From: Pseudomonadota bacterium | GTDB lineage: Bacteria; Pseudomonadota; Alphaproteobacteria; Rhizobiales; Hyphomicrobiaceae | Reading direction: 5' to 3' | NCBI GenBank assembly: GCA_018242215.1 | Contig: JAFECG010000031.1 | Location: 1-64,000 of the forward strand | Length of the DNA: 64,000 bases | Shown here: one piece after another, positions 15,393-23,470 of the stretch | Layout of the letters: every line of letters begins with the position of its first letter | Position numbering within the stretch: position 1 is the stretch's first letter | Program-made: the position numbers and the translations under genes | The notes under the pieces: model-generated | What the model was told of the DNA's origin: nothing | Seen by the model: the letters and a program-made list of their open reading frames with translations, nothing else | The model's database searches: none

Positions 15393-15819
15393 GTACTTCG
15401 TCGGGGAATAAAGTGCAGCGCCGCAGCTCGCACTGAGGCGCCTCACCTGCACGGTCATCGGCTTCCCAGCCTGTACCGCGATCTCACTTTCGCAGATTGG
15501 CTCCGGCAATAAAACGGGTCTGCCCAATCGCCGCGCTGTATACATATCCCTTCCTCACCTGCTTCAAATATCCCGGTGGGGTCCGGGGAGGCAGCGCTTC
15601 CCCGCGCCGGTGCCGATTGCACATCGTGTTGGAACGACACTCCGCTGCACAGCAAAGATGCATGCGGCTTGTATGCAGGCAGGGTGAGGGAGAAGGATAA
15701 GAGGGACGGGGCGAGGTATGCCTTTGACCACAAAATGGGGTCAAAGGCGCGCGCCGATGCGCGTGCTCACGGGGCCACAGCCCCCGCTCCCTCTCCGTCC
15801 CTTAAAAGAAAGCAACGAG
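15393..15819. other. non-coding region upstream of mobC, candidate oriT region
   Basis: No gene is supported. The region directly precedes the MobC and relaxase genes, where a transfer origin is expected. It includes the perfect hairpin at 15720-15748. A stretch near 15680-15717 shares CCTCGCCCCGTCC (on the minus strand) with the palindromic repeat at 58456-58573, so it may be a decayed copy of a chromosomal repeat. Confidence 0.4.
15720..15748. other. perfect 10-bp inverted repeat, candidate oriT hairpin or MobC operator
   Basis: GCCTTTGACC (15720-15729) and GGTCAAAGGC (15739-15748) are exact complements around a 9-nt loop. The hairpin is 72 bases before mobC. Origins of transfer commonly place such a repeat next to the nick site. 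The nick position cannot be assigned by eye. Confidence 0.5.
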
Positions 15820-16173
15820 ATGCCACGACGGGGTTATCGCAAGGGAATTTCAGATTGCAAGGAGCCCCTTCCTTATTTCGTGCGCACACGGTTGTCGTCG
15901 AATGACTTCAAACGGTTTTGCGATGAGGCGGACGTGAGGACGAGCGGGCACTCCGATTTGGCGCGGGCTGTTATTGTGGCGCATCTAAATAAACAGCGCG
16001 CCCAGCTTGCGAGGCCGCGTGGTCCATCGAACGAGCTTGTTCGGGAATTCCGCCGCATCGGGAACAACCTCAATCAGCTGGCGCGGCAAGCCAACCTGGG
16101 GCTTGTGGCGGTATCATCGGAAGAGATCGAGCGTTGCATCGCCGAGCTGAATGCTCTGGCGGCGCGGCTGTAA
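15820..16173 (+). CDS. mobC: MobC-like mobilization accessory protein
   Basis: A 117-residue protein with the MobC C-terminal signature EFRRIGNNLNQLARQAN and a ribbon-helix-helix-like centre (YFVRTRLSSNDFKRF). MobC proteins bind oriT and help the relaxase nick. The start at ATG 15820 excludes a Pro-rich upstream extension. Its stop is two bases before the relaxase start. Confidence 0.85.
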   Translation: MPRRGYRKGISDCKEPLPYFVRTRLSSNDFKRFCDEADVRTSGHSDLARAVIVAHLNKQRAQLARPRGPSNELVREFRRIGNNLNQLARQANLGLVAVSSEEIERCIAELNALAARL

Positions 16174-16175
16174 CC

Positions 16176-17186
16176 GTGCTGGCCAAGATCGCGCCCATCA
16201 CCAATGATTTTCGTGGCTTGGCGCGTTACCTGGTGCACGGAAAGACCGGAAAACCAGACCCAAAGCGCGTTGCCTGGACCTTTACCCAGAACCTTCCGAC
16301 GGATGATCCAGAATTGGCCGCGCTCTACATGGCCGCGACAGCCGAACTTTCTACGCGGGTCCGCAAGCCAGCCTATCACCTGATGATCGGCTGGCACGCG
16401 CGGGAGAAACCCACCCCCGAGGTGATGAAAGAGCTTGCGCGGGCGACATTGGAACTCGCGGGCCTTGCGGAACACGAGGCGTTGGTGATGGGGCATGGTG
16501 ACAAGCCCAATCCGCATCTGCACATCCTGGTCAATCGGATACATCCTGAAACCGGCCGGGCCTGGAAAACCGGCCATGACTTTGTGCGCTTTGAAAAGAT
16601 CATGCAGAAGCTGGCGGAAGACTATGGCTTTGAATATGTGCCCTCCCATACCTTCAACCGGGAGCAGACCGAGGCCCTGCCGATGAAACCGGATACGCTG
16701 GCGACCTACGCGGCCAGGCGGGGCGCGGCGACCAACCGGCCGCAGTGGAGCCGGACCCGCGCGCGGTTGTTCGGTGAAGAGCTGTCCGAGTGGCTGACGC
16801 CTGATGCGACGTGCCAGGATCTCGATGACGCCTTGGCCGAACATGGTCTGCGGCTCGAACCAAAGGGCAAAGGTTTCGTCGTCGGCGACGACATCAGCTA
16901 TACTAAGCTCTCGCGCCTAGGGCTGGCGGCGGATCTTGAGGCGCGGTTGCTGGCGCGAACCGTTCTTCTCTCCGCTTTCCGCCCGAAAAGCTCGGCGCAG
17001 CGGCAGCTGGTCGACAGCATAGATATCCTGCGGGCGCTGGAGTCGTGGGGGTTGGTGGACCGGGAGGATGTTACCAAGGCCATCGAGGAGGAAGTGGCGC
17101 GGCGGCATGTCGTTTCCGGCCTCGCCGGCAAAACCTCTCCCCGCCGTAAATCCTCCTCCCCCTGGCAGCATTCCCTTGAACGCTAA
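16176..17186 (+). CDS. relaxase/mobilization nuclease (VirD2/MobA-like)
   Basis: A 336-residue relaxase starting at GTG 16176, two bases after mobC; an in-frame ATG at 16134 would overlap mobC. The nucleophilic Tyr is probably Tyr18 in ARYLVHG, and the metal-binding motif is PHLHILVNRIHP with His114, His116 and Asn120. It nicks the element at oriT and pilots the strand into a recipient. At this length it has only the nuclease and a short C-terminal domain, with no helicase. No type IV secretion genes are in view, so it likely depends on another system or on genes outside the window. Confidence 0.88.
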   Translation: MLAKIAPITNDFRGLARYLVHGKTGKPDPKRVAWTFTQNLPTDDPELAALYMAATAELSTRVRKPAYHLMIGWHAREKPTPEVMKELARATLELAGLAEHEALVMGHGDKPNPHLHILVNRIHPETGRAWKTGHDFVRFEKIMQKLAEDYGFEYVPSHTFNREQTEALPMKPDTLATYAARRGAATNRPQWSRTRARLFGEELSEWLTPDATCQDLDDALAEHGLRLEPKGKGFVVGDDISYTKLSRLGLAADLEARLLARTVLLSAFRPKSSAQRQLVDSIDILRALESWGLVDREDVTKAIEEEVARRHVVSGLAGKTSPRRKSSSPWQHSLER

Positions 17187-17226
17187 TCCATCCGAGTGCG
17201 TCATGTGTTAGTCTTAGGGTGTGAGC

Positions 17227-17246
17227 TTAACCGCTGCTCCGGTTAA
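17227..17246. terminator. hairpin between convergent genes
   Basis: TTAACCG (17227-17233) and CGGTTAA (17240-17246) form a 7-bp stem with a 6-nt loop between the relaxase and the leftward ParB-like gene. No long T tract follows, so termination is uncertain. Confidence 0.35.
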
Positions 17247-17317
17247 TCGGCGCGCCCTTCGGAAGGAACTCCGGGCATCTATCGCTGGCGGAAGGGAATC
17301 GCACCCCCAGTTTACAG

Positions 17318-18205
17318 CTAGTGTACTTTGCTCTCGCTTTCGACAATGCTCTCGAATTGCTCGAAGAGTTCCCCATGCCACTGCCTCAGGTATTTGGCGA
17401 CGCGAGCATTGGAGATGAGCTTTCGGACGTAACCTATGGCCAGCACCAAATCGAGATGGTCCTGCCCGTAGCTTTGATTCAATATACGGTATTCCCTGTC
17501 CAGACTTGCCGACTCGCGCTCCATAAGTGAGACCTGCTCATCAGTGAGGCCTTTGATTTTTTTCGGCCGTTCGCATGGAACGAGTTGGGCCTCCGGGGTG
17601 GACGCGAGCAAGGAAAGCGCTAGGGTGTTTGTATACGTACCCATCGCCACCATGAGATCGGCGGCTTCAATTTGGCGGTACTCCGACATTTTGCGGAGCG
17701 TTTGAAATGTATTGACGGGAACCTGCTTGTCCTTCAATCGCTCGATCACCTCAGCGCAAATTCCCGTTAGCATCTGGGATTTTCCGCGAAGCGTCCTGAC
17801 GTCGATGCGGAAGGCCCGGGCGATATCCGCCTCCGGCACGCCCAATTCCATCGCCTTCACGATCATCCGGTGCTGCTGTATCGTGGCGACATGGCTGACG
17901 TGCCAATTTGCCGTCCAGCCGTCGTACTCCTTCGCGACAAGGCATTCGATCTTTTCAAAACCGAGATCCTTCGCCGCCTCAACGCGGAGATGCCCATCTT
18001 CCACCAGGTACTTTCCGTCAGGCCCGCGCGTAACCAGGACGGGCTCGATGCCGCCGAACTCCTGCATGCTCGCCGCGATCTGCGTGTATTTCGCGGTTCG
18101 CTTGGCTTTCGGCGCCGCAGGATAGATCGGCGCGATATCCGCGAGCGGTATCATCACCGACTCCAACTCAAAATCGAATGTCACGGGATGTGGTGCGGTA
18201 TCCAT
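17318..18205 (-). CDS. ParB/RepB-like protein, third gene of recombinase operon
   Basis: A 295-residue protein with a ParB N-terminal (ParB/Srx) domain: IPLADIAPIYPAAPK, VLVTRGPDGKYLVEDGHLR (the GxxR nucleotide-binding box) followed by a central HTH (ADIARAFRIDVRTLR) and a RepB-like C-terminal region. The ENxxR motif normally found after the GxxR box is absent, so CTP use may be altered. It begins one base after the stop of the second ParB-like gene. It probably acts with that protein in the recombinase operon. Confidence 0.82.
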   Translation of the reverse strand: MDTAPHPVTFDFELESVMIPLADIAPIYPAAPKAKRTAKYTQIAASMQEFGGIEPVLVTRGPDGKYLVEDGHLRVEAAKDLGFEKIECLVAKEYDGWTANWHVSHVATIQQHRMIVKAMELGVPEADIARAFRIDVRTLRGKSQMLTGICAEVIERLKDKQVPVNTFQTLRKMSEYRQIEAADLMVAMGTYTNTLALSLLASTPEAQLVPCERPKKIKGLTDEQVSLMERESASLDREYRILNQSYGQDHLDLVLAIGYVRKLISNARVAKYLRQWHGELFEQFESIVESESKVH

Positions 18206-18206
18206 G

Positions 18207-19085
18207 TCATGCGCTTTCCTGCTTTATGCGGCCTGCTAGACTCTTAGGGAACGTGTCCATCGACTCGGCGCGTAAAAGGGTCACGAAATTTTCGTCTGAA
18301 AGCAGCGCGCGCATCGCTTCGGTGACGATTGTGAGCCGATCGCGTGTCGCGGTCGCCTTTCGCACGAGCAGCCGCTTTCGTTCCGCGTTCTGGTGGTAAT
18401 CCTTGATCAGCGTGTTGGGGGTGACGCTTTTCCGCTCGCCCTTGACCTCGAAGCGCTTTCCCCGGCGTAAGCGGCGTTCCACAAGTTGTTTCGCGGTCTT
18501 CAGTTTCTTTCCGCGCAGAAGATTCTGCTCGTAGGCTTGCTGCAGAACTTGCTGGACTTCGAAGTCTTTGGCCTCCGCAATTTCCACCGCGATGGTAATC
18601 GGAATGTGTCCCGCCTCCACCGCCTGCAAGAGCCTTTCCTCTCCCTTGGACATCAGTTTTAGGAGATCAAGAACATAGTGGTAATTCAGGCCGGTTTTCT
18701 TGGCGATTTCGGTCGGAGTGGTTCCCCTTGTCCTCATGCCCTTTATGTCCCGGAACAGCTCTAGCGCGGAATGGCGGCGGCGGGCGCAATTTTCGATGAG
18801 GCTTTTAAGAAGGCACTCCTTCTCATCGGCATCGCCGACAAAAGCCGGTATCTCTGTTTGGGCCAGGACCTTGAACGCTTCGAGGCGGCCCTGTCCGCAG
18901 ATCAGGTCGTAAAAGACATCGCCATCACGGTCCCGTCGCGCGACAGAGATCGGCTTTTTGAGCCCCACCCGGCTGATGCTCGATACAAGTTCGTCAAATG
19001 CGCGCCGAGGCCTGACGCGCGGGTTCAGGACCCGAATGCGATCGATAGGGATCAGGCCGATGGTCCGTCCGCGAATGTCACTCAT
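18207..19085 (-). CDS. ParB/RepB-like protein, second gene of recombinase operon
   Basis: A 292-residue ParB-type protein. The GxxR box appears as LICGQGRLEA and is followed by LIENCARRRHSALE, which keeps the ENxxR pattern of CTP-binding ParB proteins. A central HTH (PTEIAKKTGLNYHYV) and a basic C-terminal region follow. It overlaps the recombinase by four bases (ATGA). The pair of ParB-like proteins could form a heteromer or bind recombinase sites. Confidence 0.85.
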   Translation of the reverse strand: MSDIRGRTIGLIPIDRIRVLNPRVRPRRAFDELVSSISRVGLKKPISVARRDRDGDVFYDLICGQGRLEAFKVLAQTEIPAFVGDADEKECLLKSLIENCARRRHSALELFRDIKGMRTRGTTPTEIAKKTGLNYHYVLDLLKLMSKGEERLLQAVEAGHIPITIAVEIAEAKDFEVQQVLQQAYEQNLLRGKKLKTAKQLVERRLRRGKRFEVKGERKSVTPNTLIKDYHQNAERKRLLVRKATATRDRLTIVTEAMRALLSDENFVTLLRAESMDTFPKSLAGRIKQESA

Positions 19086-20644
19086 GAGGCAATGTCCAGC
19101 ACGTTGATGCGAGAGGAAAGCTGGTAGAAGGAATCCAGGTTGTCGAAACGATACGTATCGAGCGAAACGCCGTTGTGTTCAGCAAGGCGAAGCCTGAGGA
19201 AGCAAATATCGATCCGGGGAAACAGATAATAATCCCTGGGCTTCCTGTTATCCTCTCCCATGCGCATCGCCACGGTAATATCCGGCGCCAAGCTCGATTC
19301 GAGCCTGATGGTCCACCGCAGCGCTCGCCTTGCCGTCTCTTCGCATCGCGCAATGACGATGGACGCCGTGAACTCATCGTTGATCCGGAGCAGATCCGTT
19401 TCCGACTCACGCCAGACGTTCCCTCCCGCATGTTCGATCCCAGATGTGACGTCCGTCATCAGTTTGGGATAGAGCGAGCGCAGGTGCCGGTTGATCTCAA
19501 GAAAGCGGTAATCGCGCTCGGGCGTGTATCCCACCAGGGAATAGGCCCGCAGCAAACTGCCGAAGCGGCTGCGGTAGGTGCTTGAGGTTGGGCCGTCTTG
19601 AGCTTCATCGATAATGATCCCCGAGAGATAGCCATGCTTCGCGACCAGCTCCCTCAAATGATCGAGAAGCTCTCCTTCTGAATACACCTTCGCCCTCTGG
19701 CTCATAATATCCCGGGCTTTGAGGAAAGATTGGACATCGACGACCGGCTCGAAGGCTTGGTCGGCGCGCACCCAGAGTTCAGGCGTATTGGTGACGTGCT
19801 GGCGCTTCAACTTGAACGAGTGCCGGTTCCACACGTTGTTGCCGATGTATTTTTCGTTCGTCAGCACTTGGTTGATGGTGCCTCGCGTCCACGGACGGCC
19901 TAAATCCGTGTAGATGCCTCGTCCGTTGAGGATACCCGCAATTTCACGCTCGGTTTTTCCCTCGTCGGTAAAGAGGCGGTAGATGGCCCGCACGGCATCG
20001 CGCTCAACTTCGGGGCCGGGCACAAGAATGACGCGATCGGTTTGAATGCTTTTGTGCTCACCCTGGCTGAGGATACCCTTGCTGGTCCCCGCCATATCCA
20101 CCAGTTTGCGGCGCAGTCCGTATCCCGCTGCGCCGCCTTGCCTGAAGCCGAGGCGGATCAGCCGGCTTTGCCCCGCGAAAACCTTGACCGATAACTCCCG
20201 GGCATACTCTCCGGAACTCGTGCGTTTAAGAACCTTAGCGACGTCAGAAACGAGGCTACCGTCATTCTCGAAAAGCTCAGTGACGTAGCGAACATCGTAT
20301 CCGGCACTTTTACAAATGAACTCATAATAAGCCGCTTCGTCGGGATCCTGGAATCGCCCCCAACGGCTAATATCGTATACGAGGATCACCTTGAATTCGT
20401 TTGTGCGGAGCTGGGCATCGCGGATGAGATTCTGGAGCCCAGTGCGTCCCTTGATACGAAGTCCGCTCTTTCCGTGGTCTGCGTAAGTTTTGACGATGTC
20501 GAACCCACTCTTGGCAGCGTATTCTCGGATCGCGGCCGACTGGTTCTCGGTCGAATACTGCTGATGCTCAGTGGACATCCGAACGTATTCAGCGGCGGGG
20601 ACTAGCGGCCCGTCTTTCCCAAAATGTGCGTCATCATCTGGCAT
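19082..20644 (-). CDS. large serine recombinase with atypical C-terminus
   Basis: A 520-residue recombinase. The N-terminal catalytic domain shows AEYVRMSTEHQ (Ser24 nucleophile), YADHGKSG and DISRWGRF; the recombinase domain follows with RAIYRLFTDEGKTEREIA and LTNEKYIGNNVW. The last 200 residues lack the CxxC zinc ribbon and coiled coil of phage-type large serine integrases, and look like a different domain. It is the first gene of a tightly overlapped operon with two ParB-like genes. A repeat at 20695-20710 lies upstream. This suggests a recombinase whose site recognition or synapsis is helped by ParB-like partners. Confidence 0.9.
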   Translation of the reverse strand: MPDDDAHFGKDGPLVPAAEYVRMSTEHQQYSTENQSAAIREYAAKSGFDIVKTYADHGKSGLRIKGRTGLQNLIRDAQLRTNEFKVILVYDISRWGRFQDPDEAAYYEFICKSAGYDVRYVTELFENDGSLVSDVAKVLKRTSSGEYARELSVKVFAGQSRLIRLGFRQGGAAGYGLRRKLVDMAGTSKGILSQGEHKSIQTDRVILVPGPEVERDAVRAIYRLFTDEGKTEREIAGILNGRGIYTDLGRPWTRGTINQVLTNEKYIGNNVWNRHSFKLKRQHVTNTPELWVRADQAFEPVVDVQSFLKARDIMSQRAKVYSEGELLDHLRELVAKHGYLSGIIIDEAQDGPTSSTYRSRFGSLLRAYSLVGYTPERDYRFLEINRHLRSLYPKLMTDVTSGIEHAGGNVWRESETDLLRINDEFTASIVIARCEETARRALRWTIRLESSLAPDITVAMRMGEDNRKPRDYYLFPRIDICFLRLRLAEHNGVSLDTYRFDNLDSFYQLSSRINVLDIAS

Positions 20645-20694
20645 TTGTGCGGGACCGGAAACACTTGCCTAATCCCACTGTAGGTCAAATGGCG

Positions 20695-20710
20695 GGGCAA
20701 TGTTTTGCCC
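20695..20710. promoter_or_regulatory. inverted repeat in divergent intergenic region
   Basis: GGGCAA (20695-20700) and TTGCCC (20705-20710) flank a 4-nt centre, between the recombinase operon and the small HTH-like gene. It is a possible operator or recombinase-related site. Confidence 0.35.
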
Positions 20711-20758
20711 GCGATGGGCAAGCTTTTTCCATTTGTCTCGCGTTCAGGAAGCAACGTC

Positions 20759-21082
20759 ATGGATGATTTTTCCGCAGCCATAGGCTCCGCGCTTCGCCAA
20801 GAGTTGGGCCATTCGCATCACGCTATCAAGACCGTGATGCGCTGGACAAATGCCAGCGAACGAACAGTCAAGAATTGGCTTGCCTGCCGCAACGGCCCGA
20901 ATGGACTACACTTGGTTCAGGTTCTTCGGCATTCGGATCAGGCGTTCGGGGCACTCATGGAGCTTTCAAATCGCGATGCAGTATTCGCCGCCAGCGAAAT
21001 CATGACGCTTCGAAGTCAGATGCTCGCGATCGTTGAGCTTATTGACCTCATGTTTCAACAACCGCCATCGCATCGATCGTGA
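20759..21082 (+). CDS. small HTH-like regulator of unknown family
   Basis: A 107-residue protein starting at ATG 20759 with AGGAAG at good spacing; a longer frame starts at 20705 without such a site. The segment RWTNASERTVKNWLACRNGP resembles a helix-turn-helix. It is divergent from the recombinase operon and may regulate it. Confidence 0.65.
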   Translation: MDDFSAAIGSALRQELGHSHHAIKTVMRWTNASERTVKNWLACRNGPNGLHLVQVLRHSDQAFGALMELSNRDAVFAASEIMTLRSQMLAIVELIDLMFQQPPSHRS

Positions 21083-21182
21083 TTTTTGCGCCTGGGGCCT
21101 CTTACGGCCAGCGGAGGCTGCCAATCTGAACGTCAAGAAGCGACCTTACACTGGTCAGAGGTAAAGCCACCTGCAGACTGGC

Positions 21183-21590
21183 CTAAACCCGGCTCGTGAC
21201 CAATGCTATTGCGGGCCTTGGCGGATACAGTCTCAGCAGATCGCGAACGCACGCGATAACAAAGCGCTGTGAAAACGGCGTGGGAATATAGCCCTCGGCC
21301 TGCAGATCAGTTCCCTTGTGTTCTTCTTCCAAGTCTTCGGCCCAGGCAGAGAGAAAGATGACGGGCATCCGATGCCGTGCTCGAAGCCGCTTAAACAGCT
21401 TAATGCCGCCAAGCGGCGGATTGGTCTTATCGATCAGGGCAAGGTCGGCCGGATCGTCGATAAGTTGCAAGGCGGAAGCCGTATCGGCGTAGCCTCGAAC
21501 GCGAAATCCTTCTGCCTCGAATGCCATGCGTAGCGACGTGACGATGTTCCGCTCGTTGTTGACGATGGCAATCGTTGCTGTTCGGCTCAT
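21183..21590 (-). CDS. receiver-only response regulator homologue (ChvI-like, degenerate)
   Basis: A 135-residue single receiver domain with no DNA-binding domain. It is clearly related to ChvI/OmpR-type receivers (ATIAIVNNERNIVTSL, MPVIFLSAW, FSQRFV). The phospho-acceptor Asp54 in ALIDKT remains, but the metal-binding acidic pair is Asn11-Asn12 and the conserved Lys before PFSQ is Thr104. It is therefore likely a pseudo-receiver. The start at 21590 has a GAGGGAAGGG ribosome site. It may interfere with a host ChvG-ChvI-type system. Confidence 0.8.
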   Translation of the reverse strand: MSRTATIAIVNNERNIVTSLRMAFEAEGFRVRGYADTASALQLIDDPADLALIDKTNPPLGGIKLFKRLRARHRMPVIFLSAWAEDLEEEHKGTDLQAEGYIPTPFSQRFVIACVRDLLRLYPPRPAIALVTSRV

Positions 21591-21769
21591 ACGACCCTTC
21601 CCTCTTCGAGAACCGATGGAGGCTCGCGCTAAAAGCCGACCATTCAATGGCTGGGATGCCTTTCCTGAATGCGCCTAGTGGCACATCGAAATGCTCACGA
21701 CAGAGGCACTTGCATTGACGCTGTATGCAATGCCGCGCAGCCTTTCCTGGCAACAACGAAGGAGCCGCC

Positions 21770-22362
21770 ATGGATCAAAGCCAGCAACCGAAGGGAAATT
21801 TCTACGCACCGATCAACCGCTACAAGGTGCAGGGTGATGAAAAGCCGATTTTCGTCGGCACGCTAACGAAGCCCGGCGATGAGGCGGCTCTCCCTTTCTC
21901 TCTCTGGGGCTTCAAATACGCGGACAAGAAGACGGGCGAGATCAAGACCGGCTACGGCGGCAGCATCAACGGCATTCCGGCGAATATTCCGGCTGCAGAA
22001 CAGATCGAAGCGCTTCTCGCCGATCCGACCGGCGTCGATGTTACCGTCGCCAATCTCACCCTACGGCCGGGGCAGATCGTTCTCTTCCCGAACGGCTTCA
22101 AGGACGAGGCGCCGGAGAAAGACCGCCCCGACCTTTGGGGATGGGTCAATCCCACCGATGGCACCCCCCGTTCAAGCCTGGAGTTTGGATCAAGCAGTTT
22201 GAAGATTCAAAGCGGCCGTATCTATCAGGCGCGACCCAATATCCTTTGCCTGGCAAGTCCGCTGGAAATCAGCAGCCCTCCCTCGATGAGCTGATCGCGA
22301 CCGGGCAAGTGACCCGTGGCATGTCGAAAGGTCGGAAGCGCCAGGAAGAAGGACGCGAGTGA
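21770..22362 (+). CDS. hypothetical protein interrupted by a -1 frameshift at a C6 run
   Basis: A strong ribosome site (GAAGGAG) precedes ATG 21770. The first frame reads sensibly to PTDGTP, then turns low-complexity. The -1 frame from the C6 run at 22164-22169 continues well: PFKPGVWIKQF, PYLSGATQYPLPG and a basic tail ending at 22362. Joined, it is about 197 residues. Without the shift the protein ends at 22294. Function unknown; the beta-rich pattern may be OB-like. A base lost from a C7 run, a programmed shift or a sequencing error could explain it. Confidence 0.6.
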
Positions 22363-22373
22363 GTTTGGCTGCA

Positions 22374-22391
22374 CCCGCGCTTTCGCGCGGG
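22374..22391. terminator. GC-rich hairpin after the frameshifted gene
   Basis: CCCGCGC (22374-22380) and GCGCGGG (22385-22391) pair around TTTC. It lies 12 bases after the stop at 22362. No T tract follows. Confidence 0.4.
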
Positions 22392-22503
22392 CCGGGCTGT
22401 CGCGCGCCGAGCCGCTAATCGCGTCTCGGCCCTTCGGGCGTCCATCCCTTGCAGGAAATACCAAGGCATAGTTATGCTGGGTAGGCAGCTGAAACCGCCT
22501 CAC

Positions 22504-22917
22504 TCAAGACGTTAAAAAGCGCTTCAAACGCTCCTTTAGAGCAGCATCGTCTTTCAGTTCGCAGTCCCAGATTGTCAGTACGTGCCAGCCAAGCTCGTAC
22601 ATGGCGGAGAGATGCTGGCTATCGCGAGCTTTGTTCCGGTCGATCTTGGGAAGCCAGTAGCTAAGGTTGCTCTTGGGCCGGCGCAGCCCTTCCTTGCAAT
22701 CGTGGGCATGCCAGAAGCACCCGTGAATAAATATGGCCTTTCGCCTTCCAATGAAGGCGATGTCGGGGACGCCGGGCAAATCGCGCCGGTGAAGCCGGTA
22801 TCCGGTGAAATCTAAGCCACGCAGCGCTTGCCTCACCTTGATCTCGGGCGAGGTGTTATGGCTGCGGATGCGCCGCATATTTTCAGATCGTCGGAGCGGG
22901 CTGATCTTGTCCGGCAT
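22504..22917 (-). CDS. vsr: very short patch repair endonuclease (Vsr)
   Basis: A 137-residue protein with the Vsr/PD-(D/E)XK pattern: MRRIRSHNTSPEIKVRQAL, YRLHRRDLPGVPDIAF, IFIHGCFWHAHDC, YWLPKIDRNKARD and GWHVLTIWDCEL. Vsr nicks next to T in T:G mismatches that arise when 5-methylcytosine is deaminated. This fits the m5C methyltransferase at the start of the same operon. It overlaps the HEPN-like gene by 35 bases. Confidence 0.95.
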   Translation of the reverse strand: MPDKISPLRRSENMRRIRSHNTSPEIKVRQALRGLDFTGYRLHRRDLPGVPDIAFIGRRKAIFIHGCFWHAHDCKEGLRRPKSNLSYWLPKIDRNKARDSQHLSAMYELGWHVLTIWDCELKDDAALKERLKRFLTS

Positions 22918-23470
22918 TCTCAGCTAGAGGTTCGTTTTCTTCTCTCTTTGCAGTGGACACGGCCGTTAGCTTCTTCGGGAGCCATTCAGCAAATTTTGAG
23001 GCGCTCTGAAATTTCATCCAGATTTCAGAAAGACTAGCATCCACCGGAAATGACGCAAAGTTATTGTGAACGAGCTGGTTGCGTTGACTTCCCAGGTACA
23101 TGAAATCTTTGATAGCTTGGCTCAACGTCTCGTCAGCCTTAATATCGTCGTCCATGAGCTTTTTGCACTCCGGTCCGAATAGGCCAAGAAACTGGTTGGC
23201 GTGGTTCATTTCCCAGTTAAACAGCTGATGGTACCTTCGCTTCAGTCCTTGTCTGGAAATGAAATTGACGAAGGGCTCTTTGCTGCCCGTGCTGCGCGCA
23301 GTATTCTCAATCGAATCGCAAATCTGCCGCTCGAAATAGCTGGCCGCCGCTAGCAGCAAAGATTTGGCGGCAAGCGTTTCAAATGCGTTGAGGTCGGATG
23401 GACTCTCCGCTTTCGCCGTCAGCTCGCGCAGCGCAGTGAGCTCATTGAAGATGCGCTCGACCTCGGTCAT
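22883..23470 (-). CDS. HEPN-domain-like protein (RiboL-PSP type), predicted RNase
   Basis: A 195-residue all-helical protein. The HEPN catalytic motif RxxxxH is visible as RNQLVH in MYLGSQRNQLVHNN. Related HEPN proteins occur next to DUF262 genes in defence islands and are predicted RNA-cleaving effectors. It starts in a four-base ATGA overlap with the DUF262 gene, so the two are likely made together. Confidence 0.75.
   Translation of the reverse strand: MTEVERIFNELTALRELTAKAESPSDLNAFETLAAKSLLLAAASYFERQICDSIENTARSTGSKEPFVNFISRQGLKRRYHQLFNWEMNHANQFLGLFGPECKKLMDDDIKADETLSQAIKDFMYLGSQRNQLVHNNFASFPVDASLSEIWMKFQSASKFAEWLPKKLTAVSTAKREENEPLAENAGQDQPAPTI

Noticed and set aside
22135-22294. Treating the two frames as two separate overlapping genes
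   Set aside because: The end of the first frame loses protein-like character exactly where the second gains it, and the second has no ribosome site.
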